DNA of 37,244 nt from Adlercreutzia sp. ZJ141 (GCF_011038965.1 NZ_JAAKEB010000021.1:1-37244); one strand, 5' to 3'. Positions 7,855 to 15,571 are shown, counted from the first letter of the stretch. The notes: generated from the sequence alone by a model not told the origin. Program-made: numbers and translations.

Positions 7855-9126
7855 ATGACTGACTACCATCCGATGTGGGAAGAACTTGGTATGGACCTCG
7901 AAACCCACGACCTGCTGTGCGACGCGCTGCCCGTAGCATTCGGCGACACGTACCTTTCCCAGGAAAACCGGCCCGAAAACATGGCGTTCTATGATTTCGT
8001 GGTGTCTGGTATCCATGGCATTCGCCCCGCCGAGTTTATCGAGATGAAGAAAGAGGGCCGCAAGGTGTTCGGCACGTTCTGCGTGTTCGTGCCCGACGAG
8101 GTGGTTGTTGCCTGCAACGGTGCCGTCACCGGCCTGTGTGGCGGATCGCAATTCTGGGTGCCTGATGGCGAGAAGCACATTCCTTCCGACACGTGCCCGC
8201 TGATCAAGGCGTCTCTGGGCGCGCATTTCGGCAAGACCTGCCCGTACTTCATGGTATCCGACATGTACGTGGGCGAAACCACGTGTGATGGCAAGAAGAA
8301 AGCCTACGAGGTGCTGGGCGCCGACAAAGAAACCTACATCATGGACATGCCACAGATGAAGCGCCCGTGCGACATCGTGAAATGGAAGGAAGAAATTGCC
8401 GCTTTCGCCGCGAAGGTCGAAGAGGTAACCGGCGTTACGCTCACGCCTGAGAATCTAGCTGAAGCTATCAAGGTGATCAACGCCAAGCGTGCAGCGCTCA
8501 AGCGTGTCTACGACTGCCGCAAGGCCGATCCGGTGCCCATCAGTGGCAAAGATGCCCTGCTCATGATTCAGATCGCCTTCTTCGACGATCCGGTTCGCTG
8601 TGCCGAGATGGCCAACAAACTGGCCGACGAGCTCGAGCAACGCATCGCCGACGGCGTAGGCGTGTTCCCGGCAGGCACCAAGCGTATCATGGTTACCGGC
8701 ACACCGCTGGCCATTCCCAACTGGAAGCTGCACCACATTATCGAAACGAGCGGCGCTGTGGTGGTGTGCGAGGACATGTGCACCGGATCGCGTTACTTCG
8801 AGAACCAGGTTGATGAGTCGGGCACCACGCTCGATGAGCAGTTCATGGCGCTATCTGAGCGCTACATGAAGAATAACTGCGCATGCTTCACGCCTAATCC
8901 AGGCCGTCTTGAGGACATCGTCCGTCAGGCGAAGGAATACCATGTCGATGGCGTTATCGACTGCAATCTCAAGTTCTGCACGTTGTACAACATCGAAAAG
9001 CAAAGTGTGGCCGATCTGCTGGCCGAAGAGGGCATTCCGTGCCTGAGCCTGGAAACCGATTACGCTGACAACGACGCTGAGCAGCTGCGCACCCGCATCG
9101 GCGCATTTGTGGAGATGCTGGGGTAG
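7855..9126 (+). CDS. Double-cubane-cluster-type protein (2-hydroxyacyl-CoA dehydratase subunit family), paralog 1
   Basis: A 423-residue protein of the HgdB/BcrB superfamily, most like YjiM and the double-cubane-cluster protein (DCCP) branch. DCCPs hold an [8Fe-9S] double cubane and, once reduced by an ATP-driven activase, reduce small substrates. Conserved cysteines: Cys76 in GTFC, Cys95 in GLCGG, Cys114 in DTCPLIK, Cys129 in KTCPYF, Cys144 in VGETTCDGKKK. Further on are Cys309 in MCTGS, Cys342/344 in CACFTPN and Cys375 in KFCTLYNIE. The end, ETDYADNDAEQLRTRIGAFVEML, matches the YjiM C-terminus closely. The open frame begins at 7744, but residues before 7855 do not fit. Compared with the paralog at 12571 it has about 40 extra N-terminal residues. 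First gene of an operon with Se/S-trafficking genes and an activase. Substrate unknown. Confidence 0.88.
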   Translation: MTDYHPMWEELGMDLETHDLLCDALPVAFGDTYLSQENRPENMAFYDFVVSGIHGIRPAEFIEMKKEGRKVFGTFCVFVPDEVVVACNGAVTGLCGGSQFWVPDGEKHIPSDTCPLIKASLGAHFGKTCPYFMVSDMYVGETTCDGKKKAYEVLGADKETYIMDMPQMKRPCDIVKWKEEIAAFAAKVEEVTGVTLTPENLAEAIKVINAKRAALKRVYDCRKADPVPISGKDALLMIQIAFFDDPVRCAEMANKLADELEQRIADGVGVFPAGTKRIMVTGTPLAIPNWKLHHIIETSGAVVVCEDMCTGSRYFENQVDESGTTLDEQFMALSERYMKNNCACFTPNPGRLEDIVRQAKEYHVDGVIDCNLKFCTLYNIEKQSVADLLAEEGIPCLSLETDYADNDAEQLRTRIGAFVEMLG

Positions 9127-9133
9127 AGCCGCA

Positions 9134-9409
9134 ATGCCGCTTTCGCGAAACGTCCGCTGTTACGCGCTTCTGAAAACGCACACCGACGTGTGGGCGCTCT
9201 TCGAAGCATGCAAAGAAGCTGGTGTAGAAGCGCGCATTGCGCCCACACCACGCCAAGCAGACACGCACGCGTCATGCGGCACGTCGCTTTTGGTTCCCTG
9301 CGATACTTCCGATGCCGTGCTCGCGCTTGCAAGCGAGCGCGGCATCGCTACGAACGGGGTTGTACGTGTACAAAACGCTATCGATCCTGCAAGGGATCGT
9401 TATTGCTGA
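9134..9409 (+). CDS. DUF3343 family putative Se/S carrier protein (divergent copy)
   Basis: A 91-residue protein starting seven bases after the stop of the double-cubane gene. It shows the DUF3343 plan: an opening strand (RCYALLKT), a helix (HTDVWALFEACKEAGV), a strand ending in IAPTPRQ, and the hallmark CGTS turn (Cys about residue 48) followed by a strand and helix. The canonical sequence after the Cys-Gly is different here (CGTSLLVP against CGLSWCAP in the copy at 11350), and the end is lengthened to RYC. NCBI names such proteins putative Se/S carrier-like; biochemical evidence is thin. Position implies service to the neighbouring iron-sulfur protein or YedF. Family assignment is by pattern, so moderately sure. 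Confidence 0.72.
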   Translation: MPLSRNVRCYALLKTHTDVWALFEACKEAGVEARIAPTPRQADTHASCGTSLLVPCDTSDAVLALASERGIATNGVVRVQNAIDPARDRYC

Positions 9410-9534
9410 TGCACTACTTGTCAAGACGCACGAATTCTCTACGTCCCATACAAAAGCGCGTACAAAAGCGCCGTGCACGATAATGATGGAAACCTGGCCG
9501 CAACTATGCTGCCGCAACAAGAAGAAAGGACCTG
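9410..9534 (+). other. Intra-operon gap
   Basis: 125 bases with no gene I can support. A short hairpin CGATCC/GGATCG (9382-9387 with 9394-9399) lies at the end of the preceding gene and may weaken read-through. The gap holds only the strong AAAGGA ribosome-binding site for the next gene. Confidence 0.4.
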
Positions 9535-10152
9535 ATGATCATGGACATGACTGTTGACGCATTGGGCGACAAGTGCCCGCTTCCTGTAGTAAAGGCGAAA
9601 AACGCCCTTGAGGTTATGGGTGAGGGAACGCTTGAGGTACTTGTCGACAACGAGACCGCCGTCACCAACCTGAAGAACTTCGCCGCAAAGAAACGCTGCA
9701 CCGCCGAAAGCGAGCAGCTGGCCGAAGCCAAATACGCCGTGCGCATTACGGCAACCGCCGAATCGCTGTGCGCTCAAACAGCACCCGAGGCCGATGCCGA
9801 TGCGACTGCGCCGGCAAAGAAGCCGGTTGTGGTCATCTCATCGAACCTCATGGGCTCAGGTGACGACAAGCTGGGCGCAACGCTCATGAAGGGATTCATC
9901 TTCGCTCTCACGCAGCAAGACACACTGCCGAGCGCCGTGCTGTTCTATAACAGTGGCGTCAAGCTTACGTGCGAGGGCAGCGAATCGCTCGATGACCTGC
10001 GTAGCCTCGCCGATTCCGGCGTGACTATCTTGTCGTGCGGCACCTGCCTACAAAACTTCGAGCTGTCCGACAAACTTGCTGTTGGCGAACCCACCAACAT
10101 GTACGTCATCGTGGAAACCCAGATGGAAGCCGGAGCCATCATCCGTCCATAA
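9535..10152 (+). CDS. yedF: Selenium-metabolism sulfurtransferase-like protein YedF
   Basis: A 205-residue two-domain protein matching the YedF type (TusA domain fused to a DsrE-like domain). Residues 3-75 are TusA-like with the CPLP active site (Cys14, in DKCPLPVVKAKNAL). After an acidic Ala-rich linker (about 82-96) the DsrE-like part (97-205) has VVISSNLMGSGDDKLGATLMKGFI, FYNSGVKLT and SCGTCLQNF (Cys168, Cys171). YedF was linked by comparative genomics to selenium-dependent molybdenum hydroxylases in genomes with SelD, and is proposed to carry persulfide or selenide. A good AAAGGA site precedes ATG 9535. Here it lies between DUF3343 and a cysteine desulfurase, the same trio seen in those selenium clusters, but next to double-cubane genes. 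Confidence 0.88.
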   Translation: MIMDMTVDALGDKCPLPVVKAKNALEVMGEGTLEVLVDNETAVTNLKNFAAKKRCTAESEQLAEAKYAVRITATAESLCAQTAPEADADATAPAKKPVVVISSNLMGSGDDKLGATLMKGFIFALTQQDTLPSAVLFYNSGVKLTCEGSESLDDLRSLADSGVTILSCGTCLQNFELSDKLAVGEPTNMYVIVETQMEAGAIIRP

Positions 10153-10212
10153 CGGATGCGCCCGCACCAATCCGTATGACGCCCTGCATCAACAAACGCA
10201 CGAAAGGCACTC

Positions 10213-11346
10213 ATGATCTACCTGGACAACGCAGCGACAACAATGCAGAAGCCGCCCGAGGTGGCCGAAGCAGTATGCGCTGCCATTAACGGATTCGGTG
10301 GCGTAGGCCGTGGAGCGCACGAGGCTTCGCTCGATGCTGGTGTCACCGTCTATCAAGCGCGCGCTCGGTGCGCCGAACTCTTCGGTGCGCCAAGCGCGTC
10401 GAGCGTCGCCTTCGCATCGAACATAACTGAGGCGCTCAATATCGCCCTTTGTGGCCTTCTAGGCGCAGGCGACCATGCTATCACCACCGCAGCCTCGCAC
10501 AACTCCGTCCTTCGGCCGCTCTATCGCCTGCAAGAGGAAGCTGGCGTTGAACTATCCATAGCGCCCATCGCGACCGACGGAACCTTATCCTATGAGCGCT
10601 TCGAAGAGCTGTTCCAAGAAAACACGAAGCTCATTGCTGTCACCCATGCCTCAAACCTCACTGGTCAGGCCTATGACATCGCACGCTTGGCAGCTATGGC
10701 GCATGCACATGGGGCGCTCTGCGTTGTAGACGCCGCTCAAACGGCCGGCAGTACGCCTATTAACATGACAACAGACGGCATTGACGTACTGTGCTTCACC
10801 GGTCACAAAGGGCTTTATGGCCCCCAAGGTACCGGTGGCCTATGCGTTGCCAAAGGGGTTCACATCCGCCCGCTAAAGGTTGGCGGCACCGGTGTACACA
10901 GCTACGACAAGCATCACCCCACCACTATGCCCGACTCATTGGAAGCTGGCACCATTAATGCTCATGGCATTGCTGGCTTGAAAGCCGGTGTCGAATTCGT
11001 GTTGCGCGAAGGGGTTGAAGTAATCGGCGAACACACGCACGGCCTTGCCGCACGTCTGCGCGAAGCGGTAGCAACTATCGACGGCATTACTGTGTATGGC
11101 GACGGCAGCCCATCGGCCATCGTGTGTTTGAACGTGCGTGACTACGATTCGTCTGAAGTAGCAGACGCCCTGTCTGTGGACTACGGCATCGCCACACGTG
11201 CAGGTGCCCACTGTGCCCCACTCATGCATGAGGCACTCGGCACAAGCGACCGCGGAGCTGTGCGTTTTAGCTTCGGCTGGTTTAGCACCGACGCCGACGT
11301 CGACGAAGCCGTGCGTGCGCTGCGCGAGATTGCGGCGGAGGAATAG
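10213..11346 (+). CDS. Cysteine desulfurase, EF2568-like class V aminotransferase family
   Basis: A 377-residue PLP enzyme. The PLP-binding lysine is Lys199 in FTGHKGLYGPQGTGGL, the cofactor aspartate is in VVDAAQTAG (about 171-179), and the catalytic cysteine is Cys334 in RAGAHCAPLMHEALGT. These enzymes take sulfur (or selenium) from cysteine (or selenocysteine) as a persulfide on the loop cysteine. The EF2568-like subfamily, to which the short N-terminus MIYLDNAATT and the AGAHCAP loop fit, is associated with selenium-dependent hydroxylase clusters. It follows YedF by 60 bases with AAAGG before ATG, and ends four bases before the second DUF3343 gene. In this operon it is the likely source of S or Se. 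A general SufS role is possible but no suf genes are nearby. Confidence 0.9.
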   Translation: MIYLDNAATTMQKPPEVAEAVCAAINGFGGVGRGAHEASLDAGVTVYQARARCAELFGAPSASSVAFASNITEALNIALCGLLGAGDHAITTAASHNSVLRPLYRLQEEAGVELSIAPIATDGTLSYERFEELFQENTKLIAVTHASNLTGQAYDIARLAAMAHAHGALCVVDAAQTAGSTPINMTTDGIDVLCFTGHKGLYGPQGTGGLCVAKGVHIRPLKVGGTGVHSYDKHHPTTMPDSLEAGTINAHGIAGLKAGVEFVLREGVEVIGEHTHGLAARLREAVATIDGITVYGDGSPSAIVCLNVRDYDSSEVADALSVDYGIATRAGAHCAPLMHEALGTSDRGAVRFSFGWFSTDADVDEAVRALREIAAEE

Positions 11347-11349
11347 CTT

Positions 11350-11595
11350 ATGGCGCTGCGCAAGAAAACGCCGCACGCGGTGCTTACCTTCCCCACCACG
11401 CAAGCCGCCATGGCCTTCGAAGAGGCTGCCCGCAGCTACAACCTACCCGGCAGGATGATTCCCGTTCCCTCGGCGATCTCAGCCGGATGTGGCCTGTCGT
11501 GGTGCGCGCCCACCGACAAACGCGACGAACTGCTTCGTGCATGCACTACCCACCAGCTTGATTACGAAGGTGTTCACACCGTCGATTTGTATTAA
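11350..11595 (+). CDS. DUF3343 family putative Se/S carrier protein (canonical copy)
   Basis: An 81-residue protein with the standard DUF3343 layout: strand HAVLTFPTT, helix QAAMAFEEAARSY, strand MIPVPSAISAGCGLSWCAP carrying two cysteines (about residues 47 and 51), then helix KRDELLRACTTH. The Cys-Gly turn after a Pro-rich strand is the family hallmark, and it is thought to carry a persulfide or selenide. GGAGG lies nine bases before ATG and overlaps the end of the desulfurase gene, so the two are translationally linked. Direct desulfurase-to-carrier transfer is an inference from this adjacency. Confidence 0.85.
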   Translation: MALRKKTPHAVLTFPTTQAAMAFEEAARSYNLPGRMIPVPSAISAGCGLSWCAPTDKRDELLRACTTHQLDYEGVHTVDLY

Positions 11596-11623
11596 CCATT
11601 CCTGCACCCCTTTGAGGAGAACC

Positions 11624-12370
11624 ATGATTCGCATTGGTATCGATATTGGATCAACCGCCACAAAGGCGGTCGCACTCGATGGAGAAGAACTCGCTTACAC
11701 ACTCGTATGCCCAACCGGATTCAGCAGTGTCGACGCCGCCGAACATGTGGCAGCGGATTTCGCGGACCATGACTACGACGTGCAGGAACTACCCGTTATC
11801 GCTACTGGCTATGGCCGAGTGGCTGTTCCTTATGCCGATAAGGTGGTTACCGAAATCACCTGTCACGGTAAGGGAGCATCGTTTTTGTTCGGGGGCGACG
11901 GCGCAGTGCTCGACGTTGGTGGTCAGGACACCAAGATTATCAACTTGCGCGGCGGGCGCGTGGTGAAATTCCTCATGAACGATAAGTGCTCGGCCGGTAC
12001 GGGCAAGTTCCTGGAAATCATGGCCAACCGTATGGCCGTCACTCAAGACGAACTGTCCGCACTCGCACGCAATGGCAAGCCGACCACCATTTCGAGCATG
12101 TGTACTGTGTTTGCTGAGAGCGAGGTTATCAGCCTTATTGGGAAGGGAGCTGCACGCGAAGACATTGCCAACGGTGTTATCGAATCCGTGGTGTCGAAGG
12201 TGTGCACACTCGCTTCTCAGATTAGCGCCGAGCAGTATTTCCTCACCGGAGGCCTGTGTGAGAACAACTACATCATCGAACGGCTTTCATCACACCTAAA
12301 AGCGCCGGTAACCACCGACCCACGCGCTCGATTCGCGGGTGCTATCGGCGCAGCACTCTGTGTTGAATAG
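11624..12370 (+). CDS. ATP-dependent activase of the HgdC/BcrA-BadF family (YjiL/DCCP-reductase-like)
   Basis: A 248-residue homodimeric ATPase of the ASKHA fold that drives an electron from one [4Fe-4S] cluster to its partner 2-hydroxyacyl-CoA dehydratase or double-cubane protein at the cost of ATP. The nucleotide motifs are GIDIGSTATK (5-14), LDVGGQDTK (96-104) and the late TGG (about 225). The two cluster cysteines are Cys122 in NDKCSAGTGKF and Cys160 in SSMCTVFAESE; each subunit of the dimer supplies both to one bridging cluster. The ATG at 11624 has GAGGAG upstream; the longer frame from 11489 overlaps the previous gene. As the only activase in the window it probably serves both double-cubane paralogs. 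Confidence 0.93.
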   Translation: MIRIGIDIGSTATKAVALDGEELAYTLVCPTGFSSVDAAEHVAADFADHDYDVQELPVIATGYGRVAVPYADKVVTEITCHGKGASFLFGGDGAVLDVGGQDTKIINLRGGRVVKFLMNDKCSAGTGKFLEIMANRMAVTQDELSALARNGKPTTISSMCTVFAESEVISLIGKGAAREDIANGVIESVVSKVCTLASQISAEQYFLTGGLCENNYIIERLSSHLKAPVTTDPRARFAGAIGAALCVE

Positions 12371-12371
12371 G

Positions 12372-12504
12372 TTCAACCTGTACTCAGACAGGCTGAAAGC
12401 CCACATAAGCACTGATTAAAGCTCGAAGAAACCGAAGGGCCCCGAGAAACCGTCCAAAACGGCAACTCGAGACCCTCATTCTGCGGCTCAATGAGTCGCA
12501 GAAT
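12372..12504. terminator. Two hairpins between convergent genes
   Basis: The 200-base convergent gap contains TTCA-a-CCTGT / ACAGG-c-TGAA (12372-12381 with 12388-12397). It also has a strong 12-bp stem at 12478-12489 with 12493-12504 (arms ATTCTGCGGCTC and GAGTCGCAGAAT, one G-T pair, three-base loop). Neither is followed by a good T run. They probably act as a bidirectional transcription barrier for the activase and YjiM-like genes. Confidence 0.5.
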
Positions 12505-12570
12505 TAACACGTGTGACGACACAGCGCTCATCAGCAGGCCATATCGCCACGCAAATAAGCAGAATAACCC

Positions 12571-13725
12571 CTACAGCATTTCTATGAACGCAGCGACGCG
12601 CGTGTTCAGTTGTCCCACATCGGAGGTCGAGTAGTCGGTTTCTATCTGCAGGTACGGCAAGCCCTTTTCCTCGTTTACGAACTTCTCAATAGACTTCGCT
12701 TCCACCGCATAGGTGTGGCATGCCGACAGCGTCATCTCCACTACGCCGTCAATGTGATACTCATCGATGAGTCGACCCATAAGCTCATAACGGTTCGGGT
12801 TCGGCGTCATCACCGAACACCCGATATTCAGGTAACGCTCGGCGAGCGCATGGTACACATCAGGATCATCCTCGTTGACCAAACGATCGAACGACTTCGT
12901 GCCTGAGCAGTTTTCAAACGCCACCACGATGCCACCGTTGTCCTCTACGGCCTTCAAAACTTTGGTGGTCACGCCGCCCATCGGGCAGCCAGTTATGAGA
13001 ATGCGCGGCTTCTTGGGCTGCATTTTGCCTTCAGCGTATTCAGCTTCAATCTTGTCGGCAATAGCATTCAGCTCAGTTGTCGATTCAGCCTTGTCAAACT
13101 TGAAGCCTACGCCATACATGACGTTAAACAAGTCGCCACCCGTGATGGGTGCCGGGTCATGCAGCATCACATCGGTTAGCTTCTTCATAGCCAGACGATT
13201 CTCGTTGTTTACGCGGATTGCCTCAGCGATCGCTTCCTCGGTGATGGTCACGTCGAACTTATGCTCGAGGTACTCCTTCATCTTCACAATCTCGGCGCGC
13301 CACAGAGCCAATGCGTCGGCATCCTGCGAGTTCGGCAGGTTCATGATGTACACGTCCTTGCCCAACTGTGCCATGAGTTCATACATCTTCTTCTTGCCGT
13401 CACAGGTAGTCTCTCCCACTACCAGGTCGCTAAAGTAGAAGAACGGGCACTTGTCGGTTTTGGCGAAACCGTAGCTCGATTTGATGAGCGGACACAGGTT
13501 TCGCGGCAGATCCTTTTCGGCGTCGGGAATGGTTTCGTCCGACACCGAGCACAAGCCAACCACCGAAGCGCCAAACGCCATGGCCAGTTCATGCGGGAAA
13601 TACGTGCAGTAGATTCCCACCACGGGAACGTCTTTGTCTTTCAGGGCCTTCACTCCCAGAAACGCCTGCTGACGCGCCTCGGCAAAATCATCGAACACAT
13701 CAGGCAGTGATTTTACAAGCTCCAT
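12571..13725 (-). CDS. Double-cubane-cluster-type protein, YjiM-like, paralog 2
   Basis: A 384-residue protein strikingly similar along its whole length to E. coli YjiM: IYCTYFPHELAMAFGA, LCSVSDETIPDAEKDLPRN, LCPLIKSSYGFAKTDKCPFF, SDLVVGETTCDGKKKMYE, ITGCPMGG, and the end ETDYSTSDVGQLNTRVAAFIEML. Cluster-region cysteines are Cys40, 59, 78, 93 and 108, with later ones in ENCSGTKSF, IGCSVMTPN and SACHTYAVE. The family carries an [8Fe-9S] double cubane and needs an activase (YjiL in E. coli). Here the activase is the convergent neighbour ending at 12370. AGAGGAAG precedes ATG 13725. Its own transcription unit; the 250 bases upstream (to 13978) hold only an inverted repeat TTCCAGC/GCTGGAA (13801-13807, 13819-13825). 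Physiological substrate unknown. Confidence 0.92.
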   Translation of the reverse strand: MELVKSLPDVFDDFAEARQQAFLGVKALKDKDVPVVGIYCTYFPHELAMAFGASVVGLCSVSDETIPDAEKDLPRNLCPLIKSSYGFAKTDKCPFFYFSDLVVGETTCDGKKKMYELMAQLGKDVYIMNLPNSQDADALALWRAEIVKMKEYLEHKFDVTITEEAIAEAIRVNNENRLAMKKLTDVMLHDPAPITGGDLFNVMYGVGFKFDKAESTTELNAIADKIEAEYAEGKMQPKKPRILITGCPMGGVTTKVLKAVEDNGGIVVAFENCSGTKSFDRLVNEDDPDVYHALAERYLNIGCSVMTPNPNRYELMGRLIDEYHIDGVVEMTLSACHTYAVEAKSIEKFVNEEKGLPYLQIETDYSTSDVGQLNTRVAAFIEML

Positions 13726-13978
13726 TGCAGAACTTCCTCTCGTCTCTATGAACGTATGTGATGAAGGTGGGCGGCCATTTCGTCGCGCGCCTCAGACGGC
13801 TTCCAGCACGCATGTGCAGCTGGAAAGCGGGAGCCTTTGCAGAATCGGCCATCGCGCAGAAAACAACAGCCGAACAGCTCTCTTGCGATTATACGCGCGA
13901 AAGCCAGCCACTCTACGCAAAGATACAGGGAACTACAGATGAAACAGGAACGTGATACATACGTCTACACCACAAGGT

Positions 13979-14521
13979 TCACCGGCGCTCTATGTAGCAA
14001 CCGAGACGCGTAAGTTCGGCCGCCACCGTTTCCACCAGCAGCGGCAGTGCGGCATGAACCGCAGGCGTGAGCCCTACCGTCGCAACTTCGGGAGAAGGAT
14101 TTTCTACCTGCATACCCAGGCAAAGACCACGCGCCTCATAGCCAAGCAATGCAGCAGCATCAAACAAGTCAATAAGCTTCAAATCGTGTAGCGATGCCGT
14201 AGCGCCCGTGTGTCGTGCCATAGCGTCAGGTGCGAAACGCAGCACCGTACCTGCGGGGTTACCCGTACCATCAACCGCATCCACTGTTATGACCACATCG
14301 CATTCGTCCACGACAAATAACATATCCATACTCAGGCAACCGATGTCGTAGAGCTGCACGTTTTCGGGAACAGAATACCGCTCACAGAACAGCTCATAAG
14401 CGGCCGGCCCCACGCCATCATCGAGCATGAGCTTGTTACCTACAAACAACACCGCAACACGCACGTCACACACTCGTTCGACATCTTGTTCGTCTTCAGC
14501 ATCACTTCTCGCATGCTCCAT
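13979..14521 (-). CDS. hyaD: Hydrogenase maturation protease (HyaD/HybD family)
   Basis: A 180-residue endopeptidase that removes the C-terminal extension of the hydrogenase large subunit after nickel is inserted. The family opening VAVLFVGNKLMLDDGVGPAAYELF is present, including the nickel-sensing acidic residue in LMLDDGVG. The second metal site is expected around YDIGCLSMDML and VITVDAVDGTGNPAGTV, and a His is in ATASLHDLKLIDL. ATG 14521 is preferred over 14551 because AAGGAA precedes it; the N-terminus then starts with a non-conserved acidic stretch. It lies downstream of the hydrogenase genes on the same strand but is separated by a terminator and repeat elements, so it may have its own promoter. 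Confidence 0.9.
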   Translation of the reverse strand: MEHARSDAEDEQDVERVCDVRVAVLFVGNKLMLDDGVGPAAYELFCERYSVPENVQLYDIGCLSMDMLFVVDECDVVITVDAVDGTGNPAGTVLRFAPDAMARHTGATASLHDLKLIDLFDAAALLGYEARGLCLGMQVENPSPEVATVGLTPAVHAALPLLVETVAAELTRLGCYIERR

Positions 14522-14582
14522 TAACGTTCCTTCCCCAAAGCACTCATTCACATTAAGCCTTTAATTAGCATTGACCTCACCT

Positions 14583-14695
14583 GTCAATATCTGGTAGCGG
14601 GGGCGACGCGCAGTTCCGCAGCGACGACAACAATCCTGTGGATTGTTGTCCAAAGCGAGGACTGCCGAGCATCGACCTTGCTGCCAGATATTGAC
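14583..14695. repeat. Long imperfect hairpin element (element C)
   Basis: A 113-bp element bounded by a perfect 12-bp inverted repeat GTCAATATCTGG (14583-14594) and CCAGATATTGAC (14684-14695). Inside are partly paired arms, and at the tip a perfect 10-bp stem (14626-14635 with 14641-14650, arms GACAACAATC and GATTGTTGTC). The arm sequences GCGCAGTTCCGCAGCGAC and CAAAGCGAGGACTG recur in related elements at 14716-14796 and 26103-26228. It lies between hyaC and hyaD. Confidence 0.75.
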
Positions 14696-14715
14696 GAACA
14701 AAAACGCATAGATTC

Positions 14716-14796
14716 ACAGCGACGGAAACAATCCAGCGGACTGTTTCCCAAAGCGAGGACTGCCGAGCATCGACCCTGCCACCAGATATTGACGAG
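14716..14796. repeat. Partial copy of the long hairpin element (element D)
   Basis: Shares an exact 27-bp segment with element C (14651-14677 here repeated at 14749-14775) and continues nearly identical through CCAGATATTGACGA. The tip stem differs: GGAAACAATCC (14724-14734) with GGACTGTTTCC (14738-14748), one mismatch. The left outer arm is missing, so it looks like a truncated or duplicated half element. Confidence 0.7.
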
Positions 14797-14817
14797 CGAA
14801 GTTACTACCCTATGCTA

Positions 14818-14855
14818 ACAAGAAACGGCGGCCGCCGGTGTTCCGACGACCGCCG
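14818..14855 (-). terminator. Terminator of the hydrogenase structural operon
   Basis: On the minus strand CGGCGGTCG (14847-14855) pairs with CGGCCGCCG (14826-14834), one G-U pair, 12-base loop, followed by TTTCTTGT (14818-14825). It comes 23 bases after the stop of the cytochrome b subunit and before hyaD. Confidence 0.75.
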
Positions 14856-14877
14856 CACATGTCAACCACGACGTGTT

Positions 14878-15570
14878 TTATTCCTTGTGACCAAGGTCGT
14901 CTTCGCCTACGATCACGTGACGATCGGGATCGTACACCAGGCCACCATGTTCCTTGCGGATGAACATGAGTGCCGTGGGAGCAAAGCCCTCGACATTTGC
15001 CAGGTACACGTGAATGAACATGAAGATGATGAACACGAACATCAGGAAGTAGTGGATGATACGCATGTTCATCAGGCCACCAACAAGCGTAGTACCTGCA
15101 GCGAAAATGCCGAAGTTCATCGTGGGAGCCCACAGAGCCAAGCCCGTGTAGAACATGAGCACGATAAGTATTGGAATCAGCAAGTAGCTGATCTTCTGAG
15201 GCACACCCAGCTTAGCGCCCAGCGGATGATCCTTCTTGAGGAACAGATAGTACTTCACCCACTGAATGCCCTGATGGCGGTTATCAGCCTGTGGCAGCCA
15301 GGTCTTGTAGTCGGGCACCTGCTTGCGCGTGCCGCCGGTCGGTGCGGTCTTCACAAAGAAGGCCATGATCACGCGCGCTAAGCAGTTCGCAAACAGAACG
15401 ATGCCGCAGAAGATGTGTAGGCCGCGGCACAGTCCCATGATGCCAGGGATCACCGGATAATGGATGATAATACCCGACAGGATGAGCAGGATCATGCAGA
15501 CGAGGTTGATCCAGTGCGTGACGACGAACACCAATGGATGAGCCTCGCGATAATGAGCAAGATGCGCCAT
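14878..15570 (-). CDS. hyaC: [NiFe] hydrogenase cytochrome b subunit (HyaC-like)
   Basis: A 230-residue integral membrane diheme cytochrome b of the Ni/Fe-hydrogenase type, which passes electrons from the periplasmic hydrogenase to quinone. Four membrane spans are visible: about 14-36 (VFVVTHWINLVCMILLILSG), 48-72 (GLCRGLHIFCGIVLFANCLARV), 128-148 (ISYLLIPILIVLMFYTGLAL) and 167-190 (RIIHYFLMFVFIIFMFIHVYL). Histidines in the first, second and fourth spans (THW, LHI, IHYF, FIHVYL) are the likely heme ligands. The start lies one base after the large-subunit stop, so the genes are coupled. Length and topology are normal. Confidence 0.93.
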   Translation of the reverse strand: MAHLAHYREAHPLVFVVTHWINLVCMILLILSGIIIHYPVIPGIMGLCRGLHIFCGIVLFANCLARVIMAFFVKTAPTGGTRKQVPDYKTWLPQADNRHQGIQWVKYYLFLKKDHPLGAKLGVPQKISYLLIPILIVLMFYTGLALWAPTMNFGIFAAGTTLVGGLMNMRIIHYFLMFVFIIFMFIHVYLANVEGFAPTALMFIRKEHGGLVYDPDRHVIVGEDDLGHKE

Positions 15571-15571
15571 G

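Noticed and set aside
14583-14796. CRISPR array
   Set aside because: Only two related copies with differing stems and no regular spacers or cas genes.
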